DNA of 18,267 bases from CAZZEX01 sp964653285 (lineage in GTDB: Bacteria; Chloroflexota; Anaerolineae; B4-G1), in the NCBI GenBank assembly GCA_964653285.1, contig CAZZEX010000101.1, forward strand, positions 1-18,267, written 5' to 3'. Positions 7,087 to 13,901 of the stretch are shown piece by piece. Position numbers and translations under genes: made by a program. Within the stretch, counting starts at the first letter, position 1, and every line of letters starts with the position of its first letter. The notes under the pieces were generated by a model. The model saw nothing but the letters and a program-made list of their open reading frames with translations, was not told where the DNA came from and did no database searches.

Positions 7087-9108
7087 CTAACTCGTCAGAC
7101 GAGGATTGCCCATGGCCTTCGCCCGAATGCGATAGGTGTCCAGCCCATCGGTCAGTTCTTCCATTACTACCTGCGGGTTATCGGCGCCGGAGCGCAGGGC
7201 CGCCCCCAGGGCGCGCTCCCGGCCCAGAGCCCGGGCATGGGCCAGGGCGTCGTCCACCTCCTCGAACTCGTGCCGCTCCTCGCTGGTCTGCACATAGTAG
7301 CCGAGCACCTCCAACCCTGAACTCGATAACATCGGATAGACCAAAATCTCCTCAACCACCATGACCGTACCAGCAATAGCACCCAAGGCGTTGGCGACCT
7401 GGTAATGCTCAGGCAGGATCAGATCGGTGTGGAGCACGTCAGCGACGTCTTTCAAAAAGAAGTCGGCCGGCGCGCCGATGCCGATGATGGGCTGGCGCAG
7501 CCGAAATCGAGTTTCCAGTTGCGGGTGGGTGTCGTAGAGACTGTTATAAAAGAACCAGGGCCCGATGTCGTCGCCATTGGGCCGGGCTCGCCCATCGGGC
7601 GGAGACAAGGTCTTGCCGCTGAGAAAGGTGACAATGGCGTGGACGATCATCTCGGTCGTCAGGCGCCACACCTGTTGGCGGAGTTCGGCTGGATCCCGAA
7701 ACTGATAATGGGAAAACACCTCGAGAGCCAGCGACGCCGCTTCGACATCCCAGGGGGCATACTTTCCCTCGATGTGCATCAGGTCCGTGGGGGTGAGACC
7801 AGCCTTGCCAATGATCTCCTGGCGTAGCAGTTCCCGGGCACCGACCTGTGCTACGTGCAGCACGTCGAGATGCTTGACAATCTCTGGCACCGGCTGGGGA
7901 CCGCCGCGCAAGAACTCGACCAGCGCCCTTTCCTGCGCCGTCCTCAATCTCTCCACCCATCTCTCGTCCTGAGGCTCGCGTAGCAGAAACCAATATTCCA
8001 GCCAGTCGGGGGTGGCCTGCGCCCACGTCCGCCGCGATAGCGCCTTGAGACGCTTCCCCACCTGGGGGTATTGCCAGGCCATGTAAGCCAGGGGGACCAC
8101 CCGCTCGGGGCCGATGGCGAACGCCTTTTCACGGTTCAGGGCGATGTGGCTGTCACCGCCCAGAGCGATGGAGAGCAAGTTGGCCGCCTTGACGGCTGTC
8201 TTGTACTGGCCAACGATAGCCCCTTCCTCGCTGACTGTCACCTGTCCCTCCTGGATAAGCGCGATGTCGGTGGTGGTGCCGCCGACATCTACGACCAGCG
8301 CATCGTCCAGGCCTGAGAGGAAGCGGCCACCCATGGCGCTGGCTGCCGGCCCGGAGTGAATGGTCTCTACTGGCGTGCGGGCGGCGAATTCGTCACTCAT
8401 CAGCGTGCCGTCGCCGCGCACCATCATAAGCGGCGCGTCAATCTGGCGGTGCTCCATCGCCCGCCGCACAGCGATGACAAAGTCTTGCAACACAGCCAGC
8501 AACGAGGCATTGAGGGCCGCCGTCGTGGCCCGTTCCACCGAGCCCAGCCTGGTCGAAAGCTGGTGCCCCAGCACGATGGGCAGGTCGCAGATGCTGGAAA
8601 CGGCCTTGTACACGCGGTTTTCGTGCTCTGGATTGAGCGGGCTAAAGTAACTGGAGACGGCAATGGCGTCTACCTGGTCCTTGATCTCGTTGACCTGGGC
8701 CAGAATGGCCGGCAGGTCCAGCGCTTCCTTCTCCCGGCCGTAGAGGTCGTGACCCCCGGCGAAGTAGTAATAATGAGGGGTAGCAAAGCGGGCCTCCATT
8801 TTGAACGACGTGATAAGGTCTGGGTCGTAGCCGATCAGCAACAGCGCGACCCGCTTGCCTTTGCCCTCGGCGATGGCGTTGGTGGCCAGCGTGGTCGAGA
8901 TAGAGACCATCTTGATGGCCGATGGGTCCTCGATGTGGATGTTCTCGATGACCCGCTCAATGCCGATAGAAAAGTCGCGCTTGGTGGTCAGGCTCTTGTG
9001 AGAAGCCAGTACCTGGCGCGAGTGATATTCCAACAGCACGCCGTCGGTGTAGGTGCCGCCGGTGTCTATGCCCAGCACCAGAGCGTCTGAGGGATTGTTG
9101 TTCGTCAT
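7087..9108 (-). CDS. HyuA-like hydantoinase/oxoprolinase-family ATPase (ASKHA fold)
   Basis: A 673-residue protein of the hydantoinase A/oxoprolinase family. The N-terminal ATPase motif GIDTGGTYTD is at 13-22; STTLATNAI at 71-79; RGDGTLMS at 231-238; HSGPAASAMGG at 251-261; and the second phosphate motif VDVGGTTTDIAL at 273-284. The C-terminal part keeps the family's GIGAPA and HYQVANALGAIAG. True ATP-dependent hydantoinases and N-methylhydantoinases need a HyuB partner; none is adjacent. The protein has a single cysteine (C174), so it carries no iron-sulfur cluster, unlike RamA or RACo activators, which share the ASKHA ATPase fold. Two ideas compete: an amide- or lactam-activating enzyme acting on the methylated substrate, or an ATP-dependent helper for corrinoid reduction. 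The ATG at 9106-9108 has no good Shine-Dalgarno. It lies downstream of MttB-B with a hairpin-rich 107-bp gap. Confidence 0.85.
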   Translation of the reverse strand: MTNNNPSDALVLGIDTGGTYTDGVLLEYHSRQVLASHKSLTTKRDFSIGIERVIENIHIEDPSAIKMVSISTTLATNAIAEGKGKRVALLLIGYDPDLITSFKMEARFATPHYYYFAGGHDLYGREKEALDLPAILAQVNEIKDQVDAIAVSSYFSPLNPEHENRVYKAVSSICDLPIVLGHQLSTRLGSVERATTAALNASLLAVLQDFVIAVRRAMEHRQIDAPLMMVRGDGTLMSDEFAARTPVETIHSGPAASAMGGRFLSGLDDALVVDVGGTTTDIALIQEGQVTVSEEGAIVGQYKTAVKAANLLSIALGGDSHIALNREKAFAIGPERVVPLAYMAWQYPQVGKRLKALSRRTWAQATPDWLEYWFLLREPQDERWVERLRTAQERALVEFLRGGPQPVPEIVKHLDVLHVAQVGARELLRQEIIGKAGLTPTDLMHIEGKYAPWDVEAASLALEVFSHYQFRDPAELRQQVWRLTTEMIVHAIVTFLSGKTLSPPDGRARPNGDDIGPWFFYNSLYDTHPQLETRFRLRQPIIGIGAPADFFLKDVADVLHTDLILPEHYQVANALGAIAGTVMVVEEILVYPMLSSSGLEVLGYYVQTSEERHEFEEVDDALAHARALGRERALGAALRSGADNPQVVMEELTDGLDTYRIRAKAMGNPRLTS

Positions 9109-9132
9109 TGGTCGTTGGTTGTGTTCTGTATT

Positions 9133-9212
9133 GGAAGTAAGAGTAGGAAGTAGAGAAGTAGGAAGTAGGGGCTGTTACCTACTCCCTACTCCCTACTCCT
9201 TACTCCCTACTC
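9133..9212. repeat. Low-complexity inverted repeat of GGAAGTA / CTCCCTACT units
   Basis: The left arm (about 9133-9170) repeats AGTAGGAAGTAG-type words and the right arm (about 9177-9212) repeats CTACTCC words, with a loop near GCTGTTA. Each arm is itself an imperfect tandem of 7-9 base units, and the arms are reverse complements of each other with several mismatches. It begins immediately after the TAG of MttB-B and ends before the HyuA-like start, so the transcript between these genes should fold into a long imperfect stem. Confidence 0.8.
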
Positions 9213-9215
9213 GGC

Positions 9216-10718
9216 CTACACAAACATCTGTACGTCCAGCTCTTCGTCCTTGTGGCGCGCGTCGGCCAACTCGCAGATGCGACGCAGTTCCTTGTACATC
9301 GCCTCATCCAGAAGTGGCTCGGTCTCGGTCTCGAGGATTTCGATCACGCGCTCGTGGACGCGCTCGCGGTAGGTCTTGCTGCCGGCCAGTTCCCAGTTCT
9401 CCCAGTTCCGGCGGTCCAGCAAACTGGGCCTCCAGATCTCGGTCATGAAGCGTTCGTAGGTGTGATCGTGATCGAGAAAGTGGCCGCCAGGGCCGACTTC
9501 GTCCATCACGTCCAGTGCCTTGGTCTCATCGGTGACAGGGATGCCGCGCAGGATGCGCTTGACCATGTCAATGATCTCGTCCGAGGCGACCATTATCTCC
9601 ATGGAACTGGTCAAACCCTGCTCGATGTAGCCCACGTCGTGAATCATGTTGCCGCCGACGAGCGCGGAAGTAGCAATGTTGAAGGTGGCTTCCATAGCCG
9701 CCTGTCCATCAAAGAGTTTGGCGTCGGAGCAGCCACACGTCTCGTACTCGGGCACGCGCAACCATTTGGTGATCTGGGTGTAGGCGGCGCTGAGCAGCGC
9801 CATCTCCGGCGAGCCGTAGCAGTAGACAGCAGTCAGCATGTCCATGTTCGACATCAGGCCGCCGATGATGAGCGACGCCCCCGGCTTGCGCAATTGGCTG
9901 AGGACAATGCCGAACAGGCTCTCGGTGAGGGCCTGCACAGCCGTGCCTGCCAGGGTGGTGGGTGCCGTAGCACCAGCCAGGGGACAGGGTGTGTAGACGA
10001 AGGGAATGTCGTGGTCGGAGGCAAAGAGAAGCTTTTGCACCACCTCTTTGGAGTGGCTCAATGGCGACACCGGCTCGATGTAAAGCGAGAAGATGGGGCC
10101 TTTCTTCCACTCCTCTTCGCCGCCCACGCGGACATAGGCCATCTCAAGCTGATCGCGGACACCTTCCAGATCCACGGCCGTGATATTGATGGGCTTGCTG
10201 GTCCCTTCAAGCATCGCCAGGTATTGCCAGCGGTCGTAGGTGCCCACGGCAGTGTCCTGGGTAATGCCCAGCGACATGTGAAAGTCTATGTTGGGCAGCG
10301 CCTGCGCCAGGCGGGCAAAGTTCTTGACGTCTTGATAAGTGGAGCGCCGCCGCTCGCCAGTGTAAGGGTCAAGGGTAAAAGGCGTGTCGGAACCAGTGCC
10401 AAAGTAAATCTGGTCCTTGTAAAGCTCCATGCGATACTGGCGATCAGGGCCGACCACAACCACCTTTTGGGGAAGCGTGGCCCGCGCCTTGTCCACCATC
10501 CAGGGCGGCATCTTGACCAGGCTGCTGTCCTCGGTCGTGTCCTCCACGATCGCGCCGCCGGAGTAGGCGACTTCGACGCCTTCTTTTTCATACACCCGGA
10601 CGCCCGTCTCGTACAACACTCGCAGGGCTGAGTAGTAGATGGCCTCGATCTCACCTTCAGTGAGCACCTCGAAAGTGGGCGTGGCATTCACTCGATAGTT
10701 GGTCTTTCTTACCTGCAT
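9216..10718 (-). CDS. MttB-family methyltransferase B, non-pyrrolysine
   Basis: A 500-residue full-length MttB-family protein. Landmarks: LRVLYETGVRV (about 32-42), FGTGSDTPFTLDPYTGERR (106-124, key TGSDTPF), YIEPVSPLSHSKE (213-225), APTTLAGTAVQ (252-262), NMDML (291-295), CGCSDAKLFDGQAAMEA (328-344) and VGPGGHFLDHDHT (about 417-429). No internal TAG is present. The ATG at 10716-10718 is preceded by AGGAGA (10726-10731) at seven bases; an in-frame ATG 33 codons upstream (10817) would translate a tandem repeat and is unlikely. TAG ends the gene. It follows the corrinoid protein at 10824-11468 by 105 bp and precedes the HyuA-like gene. The adjacent corrinoid protein is its likely methyl acceptor, by inference. 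It is most similar in motif detail to MttB-D (shared TGSDTPF and GERR), so those two may act on related substrates. Confidence 0.93.
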   Translation of the reverse strand: MQVRKTNYRVNATPTFEVLTEGEIEAIYYSALRVLYETGVRVYEKEGVEVAYSGGAIVEDTTEDSSLVKMPPWMVDKARATLPQKVVVVGPDRQYRMELYKDQIYFGTGSDTPFTLDPYTGERRRSTYQDVKNFARLAQALPNIDFHMSLGITQDTAVGTYDRWQYLAMLEGTSKPINITAVDLEGVRDQLEMAYVRVGGEEEWKKGPIFSLYIEPVSPLSHSKEVVQKLLFASDHDIPFVYTPCPLAGATAPTTLAGTAVQALTESLFGIVLSQLRKPGASLIIGGLMSNMDMLTAVYCYGSPEMALLSAAYTQITKWLRVPEYETCGCSDAKLFDGQAAMEATFNIATSALVGGNMIHDVGYIEQGLTSSMEIMVASDEIIDMVKRILRGIPVTDETKALDVMDEVGPGGHFLDHDHTYERFMTEIWRPSLLDRRNWENWELAGSKTYRERVHERVIEILETETEPLLDEAMYKELRRICELADARHKDEELDVQMFV

Positions 10719-10739
10719 GATCTGTTCTCCTGTTTTAGC

Positions 10740-10767
10740 GAATGGCGAATGGCGAATGGCGAATGGC
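10740..10767. repeat. Four perfect copies of a 7-bp tandem repeat
   Basis: GAATGGC is repeated four times without error (10740-10746, 10747-10753, 10754-10760, 10761-10767), followed by the related TGGTGGCGGATG. It lies in the 105-bp gap between the corrinoid gene and MttB-B, starting nine bases upstream of the MttB-B Shine-Dalgarno. Copy number could vary between strains and change gene spacing. Confidence 0.9.
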
Positions 10768-10823
10768 TGGTGGCGGATGTTCTCTACCTCTCCAACCTGC
10801 TGATCGCCATCCTCCAATAGCCT

Positions 10824-11468
10824 TTACGCGGTACCGACGAATCGCTTGGCCAGATCGGTACCGGACGGCGCGTTAGAGCCGTAACCATCGGCGCCGATGC
10901 GCTCAGCAAAGGCGGCGTCCACAGACGCGCCGCCGACCATGATCTTGACTCGATCACGCAACCCGGCTTCTTGGATAGCCTTGATAGTGTGCCCCATCGC
11001 ACGCATCGTGGTCGTCAGCATCGCCGACATACCCACGATATCGGGCTGGTGCTGTTTGATAGCCTCAATGAACTTTTCCGGCTCGGCGTTAAAGCCAAGG
11101 TCAATGATCTCAAAGCCGGCCCCCTCACACATCATGCTCACCAGGTTCTTGCCGATGTCGTGCAGGTCACCCTTGACGGTGCCCATCACAATCTTGCCGA
11201 TGAGTTTGGCGCCAGTGGCGACCAACTGGGGGCGCAAGATTTCCAACCCGGCCTGCATCGCCTCGGCCGACATCAGCACCTCGGGCACAAACATGTCGCC
11301 ACGCTTGAAGCGAACGCCCACTTCACTCATCCCGACAACCAGGCCGTTGTCCAGGATATCTTTGGGCACCAATCCTTTGTCCAACGCTTTTTGTACCAGC
11401 GTGTGGGCTTCTTCGCTGTCCCCTTCCAGGACAGCCGTTGACATTCGTTCGTAAAGCGAACTCATCAT
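10824..11468 (-). CDS. Corrinoid (B12-binding) methyl-carrier protein B
   Basis: A 214-residue MtbC/MttC-type corrinoid protein that carries the methyl group on cobalt between a substrate methyltransferase and the folate methyltransferase. The N-terminal helical cap (about 1-85) contains GVRFKRGDMFVPEVLMSA (51-68). The Rossmann-like B12 domain (about 90-214) has the diagnostic D101-L-H103-D-I-G106, with H103 as the lower cobalt ligand, then S148 in GMSAMLTTTM and the VGG at 178-180. No iron-sulfur or extra domain is present. The ATG at 11466-11468 (or the next codon, also ATG) follows GGGAGAA. TAA ends the gene. It lies 27 bp after MttB-A and 105 bp before MttB-B, so it can serve either. It is paralogous to the protein at 13018-13659. 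Confidence 0.95.
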   Translation of the reverse strand: MMSSLYERMSTAVLEGDSEEAHTLVQKALDKGLVPKDILDNGLVVGMSEVGVRFKRGDMFVPEVLMSAEAMQAGLEILRPQLVATGAKLIGKIVMGTVKGDLHDIGKNLVSMMCEGAGFEIIDLGFNAEPEKFIEAIKQHQPDIVGMSAMLTTTMRAMGHTIKAIQEAGLRDRVKIMVGGASVDAAFAERIGADGYGSNAPSGTDLAKRFVGTA

Positions 11469-11495
11469 TCTTCTCCCTTGATTTCCTAAATCGCC

Positions 11496-12956
11496 TCAGG
11501 ACTCTTTGACCCGATCCTCGGCCTCTTCCAAGACCTCCTGGATGACCTTCTCCGTCTCTGGCTTGATGGGAGACGGCTGATGCGTGACCAGGATGTCTTG
11601 CACGCGAGCGATGGTCCGGTCTTTCATGGTCGTCCGGCCCATCATGTCCCATTCCTCGAAGTTGCGCCGGTCACACAGTTTGGGATACCAGAACTCGGTC
11701 TTGTAGTGGCGGCGCGTGTGTTGCTCCTTCAGGTAGTGGCTATTGGGGCCCACGTCATGGATCACATCCACCGCCAGCGTATCCTCGTTGACTTCGATGC
11801 CCCGGGTGATGCGCCGGGCGTAGCCGATGGCCTCGTCCATCGCCGCCAGTTGGAAGACCGAACCGGTCATGGCGCTCTCGGTGTACCCCACGTCGTGGGT
11901 CAGGTCACCGCCCGTGAGGGCGGAGAAGAAGACAGAGAGAGAGCCCTCGATCATCGCCTGCTCATCAAACGTCTTGGAGTCGGTGCAGCCACCCGTCTGC
12001 CACAGAGGGAGACCGGCATAGTGGGCCAGTTCGGTGAGACCAGCCATCATCAGCGACAGTTCGGGCGCGCCGTAGGCCAGGATCATCGAACTCATGTCCA
12101 TCACCGAGAGCACGCCGCCCATGATGAAAGGCAGGCCGGGCTGAATCGCCTGGGCGATGGTCAGCCCCATCCACGACTCGGCAGCCGCCTGGATGATGAT
12201 GCCGGCGGCCGTCACCGGCGCGGTGCCGCCGGCAAGGGGACAGGGGGTGAAGACCAGCGGCACCCGATGCCTGGCCGCAAAGACGAGTTTGTCGAGCGCC
12301 TCTTTGGTGCTGACCAATGGCGACAGCGGCTCGCAATAGTGGACATAGGTGGGGCGCTTCTCAAAGGCCTCCTGACCACCCGCTTCAGCGACGGCGATTT
12401 GGTGGATACCGGCCGAGTCGTACTCGTCGTAAGACCAGGCCACGATGGGTTTGCTGGTGTTGGGGAACATGCCAGCGAATTCGTAGAGAGCGCCCAGGTC
12501 GTAGTGAACGTCGCTGACGGTGCCCAGCGACTCGCAAAAGTCAATGTTGGGCAGCGCATCTACCACTTTGGCCACGAGGGGCACATCGCTCTTGACGTAG
12601 AGCCGCCGTTCCAGGGTCTCCACGTCAATGAAATTGGGGCAGGTGGGGCCAGGGCCAAAGTGCGCCCGGCCGAGGCTAACGTGAATGTCATGTTTGGGAT
12701 TCCCGTCGCGGGCGAACAGGGTAAAACTGCGCGGGGCCATCTCCAGAGAGCGCCTGACCAGGTACGACGGGAGGCGCACGCGCAGACCGTCCACCCAGGC
12801 CCCCGCTCTTTTGAGAATGTCCCGCGATTCTTCGTGATGTACTTCGAGGCCAGTGTACTCTAGCACATGGAGCACGCCCCAGAATAGCTCTTCCAACTGG
12901 TCCTGGGAGAGCATTTGAAAGCGCACACCTGAATTGATTCGATAGTTCGTCCTCAT
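11496..12956 (-). CDS. MttB-family methyltransferase A, non-pyrrolysine
   Basis: A 486-residue full-length MttB-family protein. Landmarks: LHVLEYTGLEVHHEES (about 29-44), FGPGPTCPNFIDVETLERR (100-118), YCEPLSPLVSTKE (207-219), LAGGTAPVTAAG (241-252), VMDMSSMI (285-292), GGCTDSKTFDEQA (322-334), and DVGPNSHYLKEQHT in the last quarter. It departs most from the others: GCTDSK in place of GCSDAK, and PTCPNFID in place of TGSDTPF, consistent with a different substrate. No internal TAG. The ATG at 12954-12956 has AAGGAGG upstream; TGA ends the gene. It is flanked by two corrinoid genes (61 bp upstream, 27 bp downstream), a layout in which methyltransferase and carrier are usually partners. The substrate is unknown; a quaternary amine is the family-based guess. 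Confidence 0.93.
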   Translation of the reverse strand: MRTNYRINSGVRFQMLSQDQLEELFWGVLHVLEYTGLEVHHEESRDILKRAGAWVDGLRVRLPSYLVRRSLEMAPRSFTLFARDGNPKHDIHVSLGRAHFGPGPTCPNFIDVETLERRLYVKSDVPLVAKVVDALPNIDFCESLGTVSDVHYDLGALYEFAGMFPNTSKPIVAWSYDEYDSAGIHQIAVAEAGGQEAFEKRPTYVHYCEPLSPLVSTKEALDKLVFAARHRVPLVFTPCPLAGGTAPVTAAGIIIQAAAESWMGLTIAQAIQPGLPFIMGGVLSVMDMSSMILAYGAPELSLMMAGLTELAHYAGLPLWQTGGCTDSKTFDEQAMIEGSLSVFFSALTGGDLTHDVGYTESAMTGSVFQLAAMDEAIGYARRITRGIEVNEDTLAVDVIHDVGPNSHYLKEQHTRRHYKTEFWYPKLCDRRNFEEWDMMGRTTMKDRTIARVQDILVTHQPSPIKPETEKVIQEVLEEAEDRVKES

Positions 12957-12987
12957 TTAGAGGGCCTCCTTACTTCCTGGTTGTGGA

Positions 12988-13019
12988 GAAACCCGGTTTC
13001 TGGGAAAAACCAGATTTCT
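12988..13019. repeat. Short hairpin repeat, copy 2 (overlapping the corrinoid A stop)
   Basis: AGAAACCCGGTTT and AAACCAGATTTCT form an inverted repeat pairing at 11 of 13 positions; the first arm is also palindromic by itself (AGAAACC-C-GGTTTCT). The outer arm runs into the TAG stop of corrinoid protein A. It is the same family of repeat as 7052-7080. Confidence 0.75.
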
Positions 13020-13659
13020 AGGCTGCACCCACAAGCCGCTTGGCCAGGTCGACCGCCGAGGCGGCGTTCGAGGCGTAGCCATCGGCGCCAATCTGATCAG
13101 CAAACACCTGGGTCACTGGCGCACCGCCGATCATCACCTTCACCTTGTCGCGCAAGCCGGCCTCTTCCAGGGCCTTGATGGTGTGCTCCATCGAGCGCAT
13201 GGTTGTGGTCAGCAGGGCGGACATCCCCACTATATCGGGCCCGAACTCTTTTATGGCTTCCACAAAGGCCTCCGGCTCGACGTTTTTGCCCAGGTCATCC
13301 ACTTCAAAGCCAGCGCCCTCGCACATCATGCCGACCAGGCTCTTGCCAATGTCATGCAGGTCGCCCTTGACAGTGCCGATCACGATCTTGCCGACCATCT
13401 GGACGCCGCCCTCGACAAGCAGCGGCCTGAGGATGTCCATCGAGGTCAACATCGCCTTGGCCGAGCGCAACACTTCGGGCACAAACATGTTGCCAGCCTT
13501 GAACTCGACGCCAACGTAGTCCATACCGGGCATGAGCCCGCTGTTGAGGATTTCCTCAGCGTCCAGGCCATCATCCAGAGCATCTTTGGTCAGGTCAACC
13601 ATGGTGTCCGGCTTGCCCTCGATGACTGCTGCAGAGATTTGTTCCAGGATTTCGCTCAT
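13018..13659 (-). CDS. Corrinoid (B12-binding) methyl-carrier protein A
   Basis: A 213-residue MtbC/MttC-type corrinoid protein and the first gene after the 242-bp leader. The cap (about 1-84) has GVEFKAGNMFVPEVLRSA (50-67). The B12 domain shows D100-L-H102-D-I-G105, with H102 the expected cobalt ligand, then S147 in GMSALLTTTM and the IGG at 177-179. It should accept methyl groups from an MttB enzyme and hand them to the pterin-binding methyltransferase. The ATG at 13657-13659 lies downstream of GGGAGGAAAAAC. TAG ends the gene inside a hairpin repeat. MttB-A follows after 61 bp. Both corrinoid proteins keep every motif residue, so neither looks decayed; they differ at enough positions (for example LGFNAEP versus LGKNVEP after the B12 helix) to suggest different partners. 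Confidence 0.95.
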   Translation of the reverse strand: MSEILEQISAAVIEGKPDTMVDLTKDALDDGLDAEEILNSGLMPGMDYVGVEFKAGNMFVPEVLRSAKAMLTSMDILRPLLVEGGVQMVGKIVIGTVKGDLHDIGKSLVGMMCEGAGFEVDDLGKNVEPEAFVEAIKEFGPDIVGMSALLTTTMRSMEHTIKALEEAGLRDKVKVMIGGAPVTQVFADQIGADGYASNAASAVDLAKRLVGAA

Positions 13660-13901
13660 TTTAGTTTTTCCTCCCTCATTTAGGCCAAATTGGTTTATTT
13701 GAATAGTAAAAATCTGCTAATTTGCTGGTTTACCTACTTACATATACTCTCTCCTTGTATATAGTGTGGTCCAGGTGTTGCTGCTACTAAGCGGTACCGT
13801 AGCCCTGCCCTCACGTAGGAAATCACCGTATCCTGCCTGGCACGCCGTCGGACGTCCAGCCGCGCCGCTCGTACACGGCATCGGTCAGTTACCCACAGGA
13901 C
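13660..13901 (-). promoter_or_regulatory. Leader of the corrinoid/MttB cluster, probable promoter region
   Basis: This 242-bp gap is the second longest in the core region and lies directly upstream of the first corrinoid gene. The part near the gene (about 13665-13770) is much richer in A and T than the surrounding sequence, as expected for a promoter, while 13790-13890 is GC-rich. I see TATACA- and TACTAT-like words but no convincing pair of -35 and -10 boxes. It holds the inverted repeat ATATAC-N9-GTATAT (13742-13762) and a Shine-Dalgarno followed by ATG-TAA (13738-13758). No cobalamin riboswitch features were recognised. Confidence 0.45.
13742..13762. promoter_or_regulatory. Inverted repeat ATATAC-N9-GTATAT, possible operator
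   Basis: Six-base arms, perfectly paired, with a nine-base spacer in the AT-rich leader upstream of the first corrinoid gene. The symmetry would suit a dimeric regulator such as the FadR-type protein of this cluster, but the sequence does not match the common FadR-family pattern (T-N-G-T-N3-A-C-N-A), and arms this short and AT-rich also arise by chance. Confidence 0.3.

Noticed and set aside
7087..9108. A true two-subunit N-methylhydantoinase
   Set aside because: No HyuB-like gene is present on either side, so the hydantoinase label is kept only at family level.
9252..10631. Long plus-strand open frames opposite the MttB genes and the oxidoreductase (for example 1319-2356, 9252-10631, 11580-12863, 16264-17277)
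   Set aside because: They are exact antisense shadows of well-supported minus-strand genes, have no recognisable domains and are rich in odd His/Arg/Gly composition. GC-rich codon use on one strand explains their length.
10719..10817. A 33-residue N-terminal extension of MttB-B from an ATG at 10817
   Set aside because: It would translate the tandem repeat, has no family similarity, and a good Shine-Dalgarno precedes the ATG at 10718.
13660..13901. Cobalamin riboswitch in the leader, or in 636-865
   Set aside because: I could not find a B12-box-like GCCACTG element or the usual surrounding conserved segments in either region on the minus strand.
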